From: DAOUKH01 sp965207995
GTDB lineage: Bacteria; Chloroflexota; Dehalococcoidia; SHYB01
Reading direction: 5' to 3'
NCBI GenBank assembly: GCA_965207995.1
Contig: OZ242299.1
Span: forward strand, 2,294,001 to 2,358,000
Length of the DNA stretch: 64,000 nt
The position numbers and the translations under genes were made by a program. Below are positions 8,501 through 17,471 of the stretch, piece by piece. A model generated the notes under the pieces. That model was not told where the DNA came from. It saw nothing but the letters and a program-made list of their open reading frames with translations, and made no database searches. Position 1 is the first letter of the stretch. Each line of letters opens with the position of its first letter.

Positions 8501-9439
8501 ATGGCCGGCAAGATCGACTTCGGCATCTACATCCCCCAACTGCAGTTCAGCTTCGACGACATCCGCGCCCGCGTCGAGAAGGCCGAGGAGCTCGGCTATC
8601 GGAACGTCTGGTTTATGGACCACTTCTACCCGCCGTTCCTGCCCGACGTGCCCTCGTTCGAGGCCTGGACCCTGGCCTCCGCCCTTGCGCCCATCACCAG
8701 CACCATCCGGCTCGGCCATCTCGTGCTCGACAACGCCTTCCGTCACCCCGCCCTCGTCGCCAAGATGGCGTCGTCGCTCGACGTGATCAGCGGCGGCCGG
8801 CTCGAGCTCGGCCTCGGCACCGGCTCCTACCCCCGCGAGCACCCGGAGTACGGCATCTACTTCCCCGGCGCCCGCGAGCGCACCGAGCGCCTCGAAGAGT
8901 CCATCGACATCATCAAGCTCCTCTTCACCCAGGAGCGCACGACGTTCAAGGGCAAGTTCTTCGAGCTCGAAGACGCCCCGCTCCTACCCAAGTCGGTGCA
9001 GCAGCCGCATCCCCCGATCTGGATCGGCGGGGCCGGCCCCAAGCTCACCCTCCCGCTCGCGGCGCGCAAGGCCGACGTCTGGAACGCTCCCACCGGCGCG
9101 GCCGCCGTCGTCGAGGAGAAGATCGAACTCCTGAAGGCCGAGTGCGCCAAGATCGGCCGCGACCCTGCCACTCTGCAGTACACCCTCGAGGCCGTCCTCG
9201 TCATCGTGCCCACCAAGGCCGACATCCCCGAGGCCCTCGCCGCCGCCAACCGGCGCTATCCCGGCCCCGGCTTCGGCGTCGAAGCCGCCGGCTACGTCGG
9301 CACCCCCGACATGGTCGCCCGCCGCATCGAGGAGGTCGCCAAGGCCGGCGTCACGCACTTCACCTGGTTCTTCCACGACCGGGGCCGCCTCCCCTCCATC
9401 GAGCTCTTCGGCAAAGAGGTTCTGCCCGCTTTTGCCTAA
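8501..9439 (+). CDS. LLM-class flavin-dependent oxidoreductase (luciferase-like)
   Basis: A 312-residue luciferase-like monooxygenase or F420-dependent oxidoreductase. The TIM-barrel signatures are a first strand (FGIYIPQLQFSFDDI), SGGRLELGLGTG near residue 105 and PPIWIGGAGPK near residue 180. Members use FMN or F420. The presence of F420-type nitroreductases at 32-33 kb makes F420 plausible here, but this is inference. ATG 8501 follows AGGAGG by 7-8 nt. Paralogues of this family are numerous in SAR202-type genomes. Confidence 0.9.
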   Translation: MAGKIDFGIYIPQLQFSFDDIRARVEKAEELGYRNVWFMDHFYPPFLPDVPSFEAWTLASALAPITSTIRLGHLVLDNAFRHPALVAKMASSLDVISGGRLELGLGTGSYPREHPEYGIYFPGARERTERLEESIDIIKLLFTQERTTFKGKFFELEDAPLLPKSVQQPHPPIWIGGAGPKLTLPLAARKADVWNAPTGAAAVVEEKIELLKAECAKIGRDPATLQYTLEAVLVIVPTKADIPEALAAANRRYPGPGFGVEAAGYVGTPDMVARRIEEVAKAGVTHFTWFFHDRGRLPSIELFGKEVLPAFA

Positions 9440-9461
9440 TCCCCCTCCAACGGAGCCTTTT

Positions 9462-9950
9462 GTGACCAGTGAAGACAACGAAACCACCTATCCGTCGGTC
9501 GACACCGCCTACGAGTTTGTAAGGCCTTCGTATGAATGGGCGCAGCAGCGTTTGGATTCAGTCCACACGCGCATACAGACCACGCTAGGTTTCGTCGCCG
9601 TGGCGACGTTCGGCATTCCCGCCCTGGTCACGTCCATCGCACCCGGAGCGGAATTCAGTTCCCCTTGGTTCTTATCGGCGATTGGGCTCTTTGCGGCATT
9701 GACGCTGACCGGGATTCTGGCGATGAGTCTAGGAAGCCTTGAAATGGTGAGCCCAAGGCGGCTGTACGAGACGTGGCTCCACTACGAGCCGTGGGAATTC
9801 AGAAAGAATGCCCTGTACTGGGCAGGAAGCCACTACGAGCGGAACCGCACCATCATCAACCGGAAAGGATACGCCCTGATCGGGCTGGTTGTGCTCTTCA
9901 GCACGGAGGGGGCCCTGTTTATCGTGTGGGCCGTACTAGGGTCTGGCTAG
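9462..9950 (+). CDS. Small membrane protein of unknown function
   Basis: A 162-residue protein with three hydrophobic segments: about 37-57 (LGFVAVATFGIPALVTS), 68-90 and 142-160 (GYALIGLVVLFSTEGALFIV). A charged helix precedes the first. The loop between segments two and three has aromatic residues (WLHYEPWEF, YWAGSHYERN). The start GTG 9462 has GGAG 8 nt upstream. Base composition is visibly less GC-rich than the flanking genes, which suggests recent acquisition. I do not recognise the family; the layout resembles 2TM/3TM SLATT-type defence effectors, but this is only a resemblance of architecture. Confidence 0.7.
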   Translation: MTSEDNETTYPSVDTAYEFVRPSYEWAQQRLDSVHTRIQTTLGFVAVATFGIPALVTSIAPGAEFSSPWFLSAIGLFAALTLTGILAMSLGSLEMVSPRRLYETWLHYEPWEFRKNALYWAGSHYERNRTIINRKGYALIGLVVLFSTEGALFIVWAVLGSG

Positions 9951-10000
9951 TGTAGGCCGCAACAAACCGGTGTGCGGAGGACGCCCCGGACGGATCGGAG

Positions 10001-10186
10001 CTAGCCTCTCCTCGACTCAGGATTGGGCGCGGGTTTATCGTCCCTAAAGAGCACCGACGGATCAGTGTCTGGCGGGGGAGGAGGCGGGGGCGGGGGCTTT
10101 TCTTGCGGCATGAAGTCCCTCGGCTTCGCTTTAGACCAATGATAGGCGCGGCCTTCGCCATTGTCACGCCCGCTTACATCAACCAC
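10001..10186 (-). CDS. Possible short proline-rich ORF
   Basis: A frame of 61 codons with the run PPPPPPPPP and a polar tail (DTDPSVLFRDDKPAPNPESRRG). The start could be GTG 10186, but no ribosome site is visible. It could equally be chance coding in the 266-bp gap between the membrane protein and the DUF35 gene. Nothing else is seen in that gap. Confidence 0.2.
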   Translation of the reverse strand: MVDVSGRDNGEGRAYHWSKAKPRDFMPQEKPPPPPPPPPDTDPSVLFRDDKPAPNPESRRG

Positions 10187-10217
10187 ATCGAGTTGATGCA
10201 GGACTAAGCCTGCGCCC

Positions 10218-10631
10218 CTACTCCGCCCGCTCGAACTTCGGCAGCGCCACGCCCGGGGCGACTTCCCGGAAGGTGACCTGCACGCGCATCCCGATGTGTA
10301 GCTCTTCGGGGGGGACATCGACCATGTTGCTGATGATGCGCGGCCCTTCGCCCATCTCTACGAGGACGATGCCGTAGGGCACCGCTTCCCGAAGCGCCGG
10401 CGCGGAGGGGTGGTGGACGACGGTGTAGCTGTGGACCTCGCCCGTGCCTTTCGACGGTACCCACTCGGTGTTCATTGAGCGGCACTTAGGGCACATCGGC
10501 CGCGGCGGGTGAAGGAATGCGCGGCAGTCGACGCAGCGCTGGAGCATGAGCTCACCGCGGGCGCAGCCCGCCCAATACTCACGGTTGTCGAAGTCAGCCA
10601 CCGGGACGGGGCCGAGCAGGTCTTCGCTCAC
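10218..10631 (-). CDS. DUF35 Zn-ribbon / OB-fold protein, thiolase partner
   Basis: A 137-residue protein with an N-terminal rubredoxin-like Zn ribbon (CVDC near residue 33 and CPKC near residue 47) and a C-terminal OB fold (GEVHSYTVVHHPS to the end). Proteins of this family bind acyl-CoA and are obligate partners of the thiolase-like enzymes encoded beside them. The thiolase gene ends 5 bp upstream on the same strand, the standard arrangement. The two should form a complex acting on CoA thioesters. Confidence 0.9.
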   Translation of the reverse strand: MSEDLLGPVPVADFDNREYWAGCARGELMLQRCVDCRAFLHPPRPMCPKCRSMNTEWVPSKGTGEVHSYTVVHHPSAPALREAVPYGIVLVEMGEGPRIISNMVDVPPEELHIGMRVQVTFREVAPGVALPKFERAE

Positions 10632-10636
10632 CGCCG

Positions 10637-11779
10637 CTACTCCTTACCCAGCATGAGGGCGCTGCCCGGCAGATTGACGCCGGAGACGACCAGCGACACC
10701 TCCGCGTTGGGCACCTGGTTCGGGGCTGTCCCACGAAGCTGCCGCACCGAGTCAACGATGTGGTTCATGGTCTGCACGTAGGCTTCGCCGAGGTGGCCGC
10801 CCGACGTGTTCAGCGGAATGTCGCCGCCGATGGAGATGCGGTCGCCGCCCTCGACGAACGCCGCCCCCTCGCCGATGCCGCAGAACCCCCAGCCCTCCAG
10901 GCCCATGACTACCAGCGGCGTGAAGTGGTCGTAGATCTGGAGCACGTCGACGTCCTTCGGCCCAAGGCCCGTCTTCTCGTACATCTCCTGCCGCATGAAG
11001 TGCGTCTCTTCGATGGAGAGGATGTCGGGGCGGTTGTAGTTCGTGTTGTTCTCCGTCTCCGCACCCGACCCTTGGACGAAGCCGAGGATGCGCACCGGCG
11101 GATGGCGCAGGTTGCGAGCGTCCTCGCGCGACGCCACCACCACTGCGGACGCGCCCTCCGTGTTCGGCGTGCAGTCGAACAGGCGCAGCGGCTCGGCGAT
11201 CATCCGCGATGCCTGGTGGTCTTCCAGCGTGATGGGGTGCCCGTAGTTCGCCGCCCCCGGATTGGTCGCCCCGTGCTTGCGGCAGACCACCGACACCCAC
11301 CCGAAGGCCCGCGGGTCGGCGCCGTAGACGTGGAGGTACCGCTGGGCGATGACCGCTATCCAGTGCGCCGGCACGCGCATCCCAAAAGGCGCGTAGAAGG
11401 CGTACTCGCCGCGCACCTGCTCGGCGCGCGGCCCGTCGCCGTAGCGCCCGCTGATCGAGCGGAAGGCGACTGCGTAACGCGCCTGCCCCGTGGCCACCCC
11501 CAGGGCCGCGACGCCAACCGTGGCGGCGCTGTTCCCATAGGCCGTCTCCGCGAAGTAGCGCAGGTTGCGCCAGCCGAAGCAGTTCAGCACCTCGCGCTCG
11601 GTGGTGGGGTCGAAGACGTGGCTTGTGAGGCCGTCGATGTCGTCGGGCTGCAGCCCCGCGTCCTCGATGGCCTTGGCGATGGCCTCGACGGCCAGGGCCA
11701 GGCGCCCCCGTGTCGCTTGGTGCGTGAACGTCGTGGAGCCGACGCCGACGATGGCGGTGTTTGCGATCAGATTTTCCAT
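10637..11779 (-). CDS. Thiolase-like acetyl-CoA acyltransferase / lipid-transfer protein
   Basis: A 380-residue thiolase-superfamily protein of the SCP2/lipid-transfer type that pairs with DUF35 proteins. It starts with the family motif AIVGVGSTTFT. The C-terminal part has NTSGGHLGEAYVQTMNHIVDSV, which carries the conserved Gly-Gly-His region. The usual N-terminal nucleophilic Cys is not obvious; the corresponding region reads AYGNSAATVGVAALGVATG. This is common in this subfamily, some members of which catalyse retro-aldol cleavage rather than thiolysis. It begins at ATG 11779, divergent from an amidohydrolase gene. Confidence 0.88.
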   Translation of the reverse strand: MENLIANTAIVGVGSTTFTHQATRGRLALAVEAIAKAIEDAGLQPDDIDGLTSHVFDPTTEREVLNCFGWRNLRYFAETAYGNSAATVGVAALGVATGQARYAVAFRSISGRYGDGPRAEQVRGEYAFYAPFGMRVPAHWIAVIAQRYLHVYGADPRAFGWVSVVCRKHGATNPGAANYGHPITLEDHQASRMIAEPLRLFDCTPNTEGASAVVVASREDARNLRHPPVRILGFVQGSGAETENNTNYNRPDILSIEETHFMRQEMYEKTGLGPKDVDVLQIYDHFTPLVVMGLEGWGFCGIGEGAAFVEGGDRISIGGDIPLNTSGGHLGEAYVQTMNHIVDSVRQLRGTAPNQVPNAEVSLVVSGVNLPGSALMLGKE

Positions 11780-11917
11780 GCGTCGCGTGATCCGAACCGG
11801 CGTGCCGGGCAGGGTTCGCTGATTCTAGCAGCCGTGCGGGGCCGGTCGTTGCACCGTCTGCGCGCACGGCGCTACTCTAGGGGCGCGGCGATCGACACGC
11901 TGAACTGGAGAACTGGT

Positions 11918-13030
11918 ATGGCGCGAAAACTGAACCTCGTATCCGGCGACTCTCACATCAACGAGCCCCCCGATCTCTGGGAGTCCCGCGTCCCCGCGAA
12001 GTTCAAGGATCGCGCACCCCGCATGGAGCGTTTCGAGAAGGGCGACGCCTGGGTCATGGAGGGCTCGCCCGTCCCCATCAACTTCGGCAACAACGTCAAC
12101 GGTGGCATGCCCCCCGAAGAGCGGTCCCCTTGGGTGCATTGGGAGGACGCCCGCAAGGGCGGCGCCGTCCCCGCGATCCGGCTCGAGGAGCAGGACGAGG
12201 ACGGTGTCGACGCCGAGGTGCTCTATCCCACTCCGCGCATCTCCATGAACGTCTTCGTCACCAACAAGGACGCCGAGTTCCACCTCGCCTGCATCCGCGC
12301 CTACAACGACTGGCTCTCCGAGTACGCAAGCTATGCCCCCGACCGCCTCATCGGCATCGCCATGATGCCCACCGTCGGCGTCGACGCCGCCCTCGCGGAG
12401 ATGCGCCGCGCCCTCGACTTGCCCGGCATGCGCGGCGTCCTGCTCGCCCGCTACCCCTGCGGCGAGATGATTCCCTCGCCCGAGGACGATGTCTTCTGGG
12501 CCGCTGCGGAGGAGATGAACATTCCCATCCAGATCCACGTCTCGCTTGCCAAGGAGCCCGACAACGACCCCGAGCGCAAGCAGTCCGGCGCCCACGGCGA
12601 GCTGCGCCACGTCGACGCCCCCCTCCGCTGCCTCGAGCTCATCAATGCCGGCGTCTTCGACCGCTTCCCCAACCTCAAGCTGGTCATCGCCGAGGTCGAT
12701 AGCTCCTGGGTGCCCTACGTCAAGGAGCAGTTCGATGACCGGCACAGCCGCCGGAACCCCGCCGACAAGCCGCCCATCGAGCACACGCCCAGCTACTACT
12801 TCGACCGCAACATCTTCACGACCTACATCACCGACCGCTACGCCATCATAAACCGGCACAACATCGGCCTGAGCCAGATCATGTGGTCGAGCGACTTCCC
12901 TCACGGCGGCACCGACTGGCCGAACTCGCTGAGGACCATCGACGACCACATGGCCGGCGTCCCCGGCGACGAGCGCCACGCCATCCTTGCCGGGAACGCC
13001 GCCCGCGTCTACGGCCTCGACGACGCCTAG
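11918..13030 (+). CDS. Amidohydrolase family 2 metal-dependent hydrolase
   Basis: A 370-residue amidohydrolase related to ACMSD and to the one at 6452..7897. Metal-ligand landmarks are the N-terminal VSGDSHINEPPDLW, the central IQIHVSLAKEP and the C-terminal WSSDFPHGGTDWPNS with its catalytic Asp. ATG 11918 is chosen because the match to the family begins there; the same frame is open for 1.1 kb upstream only because it mirrors the GC-rich thiolase gene on the other strand. A TACTCT at 11873 may be its -10. It lies next to the thiolase pair, as in degradation clusters. Confidence 0.9.
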   Translation: MARKLNLVSGDSHINEPPDLWESRVPAKFKDRAPRMERFEKGDAWVMEGSPVPINFGNNVNGGMPPEERSPWVHWEDARKGGAVPAIRLEEQDEDGVDAEVLYPTPRISMNVFVTNKDAEFHLACIRAYNDWLSEYASYAPDRLIGIAMMPTVGVDAALAEMRRALDLPGMRGVLLARYPCGEMIPSPEDDVFWAAAEEMNIPIQIHVSLAKEPDNDPERKQSGAHGELRHVDAPLRCLELINAGVFDRFPNLKLVIAEVDSSWVPYVKEQFDDRHSRRNPADKPPIEHTPSYYFDRNIFTTYITDRYAIINRHNIGLSQIMWSSDFPHGGTDWPNSLRTIDDHMAGVPGDERHAILAGNAARVYGLDDA

Positions 13031-13041
13031 CGCACCACCCG

Positions 13042-15558
13042 CTACAGCATCCCCACCGGGTCGACGTCGATCCGCCAGCCCTCGGCCAGCGGGAGACCTT
13101 CGAGCGCCAGGCCGGGCTCGTCCATGCGTAGGAGAAGCTGCCAGCGCCACCGTCCGCGGATGCGCTCGTAGGGCGCGGGTGAGGGTCCGGTGAGAAGGGC
13201 GCCGGGGTAGCCGATCTCGTCGAGCCTAAGTTGCAGGCTCTCCGCGGCGCGCCGAGCCTCGTTCATCGCCGCCTCGGCGTTCTCGTGCTGGTAGACCAGC
13301 CGTGTGAGCCGCGCGAACGGCGGCAGCGTCAGCTCGGCCCGCCGCGCGATTTCTTCGTCGTAGAAGGTGCGGTAGTCCTGGAGCGCCGCCGCCGCGACCG
13401 CATAGTTGTCCGGTGAGTAGGTCTGCACCACCACGCGCCCGCCCGCGGGGCCCCGTCCCGCACGACCCGCCACCTGCGCCACGATCTGGAAGACCCGTTC
13501 CCCGGCGCGGAAGTCGGGAATGTGCAGGCCGATGTCGGCGTTGACCACTCCGACCAGGGTCACCGAGGGAACGTGCAGACCCTTGGCGAGCATCTGCGTC
13601 CCGATGAGGATGTCGGCGGCCCCGGCGCGGAACATATCGATGATCTCCTGGTGCGCCGCGCCGCTCGAAGCCACGTCACGGTCCCAGCGCATGGTGCGCG
13701 CGCCGGGGAAGCGCCGGTGCGTCTCCGCTTCAAGCCGCTCCGTCCCCAGTCCCATCATGCGAATGCGCTCGCTGCCGCACTCGGGGCAGACCGAGAGTGG
13801 ACCGCTCCGCGCGCCGCACTGGTGGCACTGCAGGTAGCCGCGCTCGGCGTGGTAGATGAGCGCCGCGTCGCACTTCTTGCACCGTGCGGCATAGCCGCAG
13901 TCGCGGCATTGAACGAACGTCGACGCCCCCCGCCGGTTGAGGAAGAGGATCGCCTGTTCGCCCCGTTCCAAGACCTCCTCGATTCCCGTTGCCAGGGGCC
14001 GCGAGAAGACGCTCCGCACCCCCGCCCGGAGCTCCTCGCGCATGTCGACGACGCGCACCCGCGGCATCGGCGCCGCGTCGGTGACCGCCTCGCCGTCTCC
14101 GTTGGCGACGATCCGGTGGGGAAGCTCCAAGAGCTTGAAGGCGCCCGAAGCCGCCCGGTGGAAGCTCTCCACCGAGGGCGTGGCGCTCCCGAGGATGACG
14201 GCGGCGCCGGTGATCCCCGCTAGCCGCAGCGCGGCGTCCCGGGCGTGGTACAGCGGAGGCTGCTCGTGCTGCTTGTAGGTCCACTCGTGCTCCTCGTCGA
14301 GCACGATCAAGCCGAGGTCGGGCTGTGGCGCGAAGATGGCGCTCCGCGCGCCGATCACCACGTCGAACTCGCCGTCGCGGATGCGCCGCCACTCGTCCAA
14401 CTGTTCGCCGGGGCTCAGGTGGCTGTGGAGCACCGCGACGCGTCCGGGGAAGCGCCCCGCGAAGCGCTCGATCGTCTGGGGCGTCAGCGAAATCTCCGGC
14501 ACGAGGACGATGCCCTTGCGCCCCTGGCGCGCCACATGGTCGAGCGCCCGGAGATAAAGCTCCGTCTTGCCGCTGCCGGTAACCCCGAACAGCAGCGACA
14601 CGCGGGGAGCGCCGCCCGGCGTGGCATCGTCGAGGCTGCCGCTGATCTCTTGCCACGCCCGTTCCTGATCGGGCGTCAGCGTCAACGGCGCCGTTCGCTC
14701 GAAGTCGCGCCCTGCCAGAGGGTCGCGCATGACCCGCACCTCGTCGATGGCGACGAGTCCGTTCTTCACCAGCGTGTTGAGGGAGCTCTTGGAGAGACCG
14801 CGTTCCTTGTTCATTTCCGCCGCCGCGAGCCCGCCGCCCGCCGCCGCCAGCGCGTCGAGCACGGCCGCTTGCTTGGGCGCGCGATGCCGCAGATCCTCGA
14901 CTGCCGCCGCACCGGCGTCGAGCAGCCGGACGCGGCGCTGCGTCTTGGGCCGGACTCCGGCCCTCCGCCACGCCCACGACTTCCCGACCACGCCCTTTCG
15001 CGTGAGCTTCCGAAGCGCCGCCGCGGCCGGCCTCTTCCCCACGGCCCGCTCGATCTCGGCGATGGGGACGGGGTCGCGGCTCCGTAGCAGGTCGACGACC
15101 GCCGCCTGCGTGGCGTCCAGGCCGCGAGCGGCGGGAGTTGGGCCGCCGGGCAGCATGGCCAACTGGCGGGGTTCTCCGTTCGTCTCGTCCGGCTCCTCCG
15201 ACTCCACCGGCTCTTCCTTTAGGAAGTAGGTGGCGGTGACGTGGTCGCGGTAGCCCGGCGGCGTCATGAGCGAGGCCGCGGCGAACAACGTAGAGCGGTA
15301 GGTGTCGCTTAACCACCGCGCCAAGGCGAGTTGCGATGGGGAAAGCAGCGGGCCGGGGCCGACGGCCTCTGAGATGGGGCGGGTCTCCGCGAAGACAGGA
15401 ACGTCGGGCGTGTCGAAAACGAAGCCGGGCAACTGCCGGGAGCCGAAGGGAACGCGGACTGCGTGGCCGACGCGAACGTCCTCGTCGTCGGAGAAGGAGT
15501 AGCTGAACGTGCGCCCAGGCTGCGTAGGCGCGTCGACCGCGACCTCGGCGTAGCCCAT
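13042..15558 (-). CDS. priA: Primosomal protein N' (replication restart helicase PriA)
   Basis: An 838-residue PriA, the 3'-5' helicase that reloads the replisome at stalled forks. In order: the 3'-end DNA-binding domain (about 1-105), a winged-helix region, then the helicase core with Walker A (FGVTGSGKTELYL) and the DEEH box (LIVLDEEHEWTYKQHEQ). The Zn-binding insertion has eight cysteines in pairs (CRDC, CKKC, CHQC and CPEC context). The length exceeds the typical 730 because of the acidic insertion around residues 115-145 (EEPVESEEPDETNGE). It is downstream of rplS on the same strand, 51 bp away. Confidence 0.96.
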   Translation of the reverse strand: MGYAEVAVDAPTQPGRTFSYSFSDDEDVRVGHAVRVPFGSRQLPGFVFDTPDVPVFAETRPISEAVGPGPLLSPSQLALARWLSDTYRSTLFAAASLMTPPGYRDHVTATYFLKEEPVESEEPDETNGEPRQLAMLPGGPTPAARGLDATQAAVVDLLRSRDPVPIAEIERAVGKRPAAAALRKLTRKGVVGKSWAWRRAGVRPKTQRRVRLLDAGAAAVEDLRHRAPKQAAVLDALAAAGGGLAAAEMNKERGLSKSSLNTLVKNGLVAIDEVRVMRDPLAGRDFERTAPLTLTPDQERAWQEISGSLDDATPGGAPRVSLLFGVTGSGKTELYLRALDHVARQGRKGIVLVPEISLTPQTIERFAGRFPGRVAVLHSHLSPGEQLDEWRRIRDGEFDVVIGARSAIFAPQPDLGLIVLDEEHEWTYKQHEQPPLYHARDAALRLAGITGAAVILGSATPSVESFHRAASGAFKLLELPHRIVANGDGEAVTDAAPMPRVRVVDMREELRAGVRSVFSRPLATGIEEVLERGEQAILFLNRRGASTFVQCRDCGYAARCKKCDAALIYHAERGYLQCHQCGARSGPLSVCPECGSERIRMMGLGTERLEAETHRRFPGARTMRWDRDVASSGAAHQEIIDMFRAGAADILIGTQMLAKGLHVPSVTLVGVVNADIGLHIPDFRAGERVFQIVAQVAGRAGRGPAGGRVVVQTYSPDNYAVAAAALQDYRTFYDEEIARRAELTLPPFARLTRLVYQHENAEAAMNEARRAAESLQLRLDEIGYPGALLTGPSPAPYERIRGRWRWQLLLRMDEPGLALEGLPLAEGWRIDVDPVGML

Positions 15559-15609
15559 CAGGCGCTCCTCACCGGCGGCCCCGCCGCCCGAGGGCCGCGC
15601 CCCGGAGCT

Positions 15610-15981
15610 CTACTTGGCGGGGCGGCCGCCCTCCCGTGCGAAGTTCGTCTTCTCTTTGATCCGGGCCTGCTTCGTCGAGCGGCCCCGGAGGTAGAAGAGC
15701 TTCGCCCGGCGCACCTTGCCCTGCCGCACCACTTCGACCGATTGCAGCAGGGGCGAATGATAAAGAAAAGTCCGCTCGACCCCGATGCCGTGGCTGATGC
15801 GCCGCACCGTGAACGAGGCGCTGGGCCCGTCGCCGCCCTTCTTGATGACCACGCCCTGGTAGGTCTGCGTGCGCACCCGGTCGCCCTCCTTCACCTGGGC
15901 GTTGACCTTCACGGTATCGCCGGGGTTCAGGTCGGGAATATTCTCGTTCGGGCTCAGTTCGATCAGCGCGTGTGCCTTCAT
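15610..15981 (-). CDS. rplS: 50S ribosomal protein L19
   Basis: A 123-residue L19, which sits at the 30S-50S interface. The family signature is complete: IPDLNPGDTVKVNAQVKEGDRVRTQTYQGVVI, RISHGIGVERTFLYHSP and GKVRRAKLFYLRGR (quoted in parts). ATG 15981 was chosen by alignment with L19 N-termini; the frame stays open much further upstream without family similarity. It follows trmD, the usual neighbour. The intervening 104 bp (15982..16085) contain a possible -10 TATTCT at 16051..16046 on the minus strand. Confidence 0.96.
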   Translation of the reverse strand: MKAHALIELSPNENIPDLNPGDTVKVNAQVKEGDRVRTQTYQGVVIKKGGDGPSASFTVRRISHGIGVERTFLYHSPLLQSVEVVRQGKVRRAKLFYLRGRSTKQARIKEKTNFAREGGRPAK

Positions 15982-16085
15982 GACGTCCGCCAGGGTACGG
16001 GAGAAACTTCGGAGCGCATTGCCGCGCTCGGGTCTACGACTAGCCAGAATACCATATTCCCGGCCTCCGCCGCGGCCGGCGCCGG

Positions 16086-16832
16086 TTAAGTTTCGGATGA
16101 TTCCTCGTCGGCGAGCTCCGCTTCCGCCCGCGCAAGCTCCTCGGGGGTAATCCCCGCCTCCTCCAGCAGGTCGGGCCGCAGCTCGCGGGTCCGGCGCAGC
16201 GACTGGTTCCGCCGCCACCGGGCGATCCGACCGTGGTCGCCGCTGAGCAAGACCGGCGGGACCCGCATCCCGCGAAACTCCTCCGGGCGCGTGTATTGCG
16301 GGTACTGGAGCAGCCCGTCGGCGAACGAGTCCGTGTCCGGCGATCCGGGGTCGCCGAGGACGCCGGGGAGCAGCCGCACCACCGCGTCGACGATGGCCCA
16401 TGCCGCCGGCTCGCCGCCGGTCATCACGAAATCGCCCAGGCTGATCTCGTCGTCCACGGCGTGTTGCCGGACGCGCTCATCGACCCCTTCGTAGTGACCG
16501 CACACCAGTGCGACGTGCGCCTCGCTCGCCAGCTCCGCCGCCAAGGATTGGTCGAACGTCCGGCCCAGCGGGCTCATCAGGACCACCCGCGGCGGGACGT
16601 CGCTCTCGCGGACCGCCTCGATCGCCTCGAACAACGGCTCCGGCTTCATCAGCATGCCGGGCCCGCCGCCGTAGGCGTAGTCGTCGGCGGTGCGGTGACG
16701 GTCGTGGGTGTGGTCGCGGATGTCGCGGACGTCGATGGCGGCAAGGCCGCGCTCGACGGCCCGCCCAACGATGCTCGACGACAGCGGCGACGCAAACATC
16801 TCGGGGAACAGGGTCAGGATTGTGAAGCGCAC
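16086..16832 (-). CDS. trmD: tRNA (guanine-N1-)-methyltransferase TrmD
   Basis: A 248-residue SPOUT methyltransferase that makes m1G37 in tRNA. The trefoil-knot AdoMet site is visible as LSPLGRTFDQ-type and CGHYEGVDERV, followed by SLGDFVMTGGEPAAW and a C-terminal RPEEFRGMRVPPVLLSGDHG. GTG 16832 is chosen because it begins with the conserved VRFTILTLFPEMF and lies 13 bp after the stop of mogA. In-frame ATGs further upstream fall inside mogA. rpsP and rimM, often beside trmD, are absent here. Confidence 0.95.
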   Translation of the reverse strand: MRFTILTLFPEMFASPLSSSIVGRAVERGLAAIDVRDIRDHTHDRHRTADDYAYGGGPGMLMKPEPLFEAIEAVRESDVPPRVVLMSPLGRTFDQSLAAELASEAHVALVCGHYEGVDERVRQHAVDDEISLGDFVMTGGEPAAWAIVDAVVRLLPGVLGDPGSPDTDSFADGLLQYPQYTRPEEFRGMRVPPVLLSGDHGRIARWRRNQSLRRTRELRPDLLEEAGITPEELARAEAELADEESSET

Positions 16833-16845
16833 CGTCGCCGCCGAT

Positions 16846-17394
16846 TCACCGGTGGTGATGGTGACCGTGGTAGTGATGCCCGCCGTCGTGGCCGTGCTTC
16901 TCATGCGCCGGCGGCGTGTGGTCGGCGCCGCCGCCTTTGAGGATGGCGATCGCATGCGGGATCACCGGCATCACCAGCTCGAGGTTCTCCGCTACGCCCT
17001 TCGGGCTGCCCGGGAGGTTGACGATGAGGGTGTGTCCACGGACGCCGACCACAGCGCGGCTGAGAATGGCGTGTTGGTTTGCCCGCCACGACTCCAGCCG
17101 CATCAGCTCCGCGAGACCCGGCACCTCGCGCTCGATCACGTCCCGGGTCGCCTCTGGCGTGACGTCGCGCGGGCCCAACCCGGTGCCACCGGTGGTGAGG
17201 ATCAGATCGACGCCCTCCGAGCTCCACTTCGAGAGCAGGCCGGCGATCTGGTCGCGCTCGTCCGGCACGACCTCGCGGTGCACCACCGCCGCCTCCGCCG
17301 CGCGCGCTGCCGCCTCGATGTTGTCCCCGCTCGTGTCCTCACGCGTCCCCTTCGACACGGCGTCGCTGATGGTGAGGATCGCTACGGTGAACAT
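16846..17394 (-). CDS. mogA: Molybdopterin adenylyltransferase (MogA/MoaB family) with His-rich tail
   Basis: A 182-residue MoCF-domain protein that adenylylates molybdopterin before molybdenum insertion. The nucleotide loop TTGGTGLGPRDVTPEAT is near residue 70 and LPGSPKGVAENL near residue 128. The last 20 residues are a metal-binding-type tail with ten His (within KHGHDGGHHYHGHHHHR). Molybdenum cofactor made through it would serve enzymes such as the hydroxylase at 4179..6455. It is the first gene of the mogA-trmD-rplS-priA run on the minus strand. Confidence 0.93.
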   Translation of the reverse strand: MFTVAILTISDAVSKGTREDTSGDNIEAAARAAEAAVVHREVVPDERDQIAGLLSKWSSEGVDLILTTGGTGLGPRDVTPEATRDVIEREVPGLAELMRLESWRANQHAILSRAVVGVRGHTLIVNLPGSPKGVAENLELVMPVIPHAIAILKGGGADHTPPAHEKHGHDGGHHYHGHHHHR

Positions 17395-17471
17395 TCGGCC
17401 CCCTCGGCCGCCGCGCCCGGGGAATGAGAGCGCGTCGGACGCGGCGGCGTCATATTAGCACGCGGCCCTGT

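Noticed and set aside
10760..11917. Upstream extension of the amidohydrolase frame by 386 codons
   Set aside because: It overlaps the thiolase gene in antisense and shows no family similarity. The amidohydrolase begins at ATG 11918.
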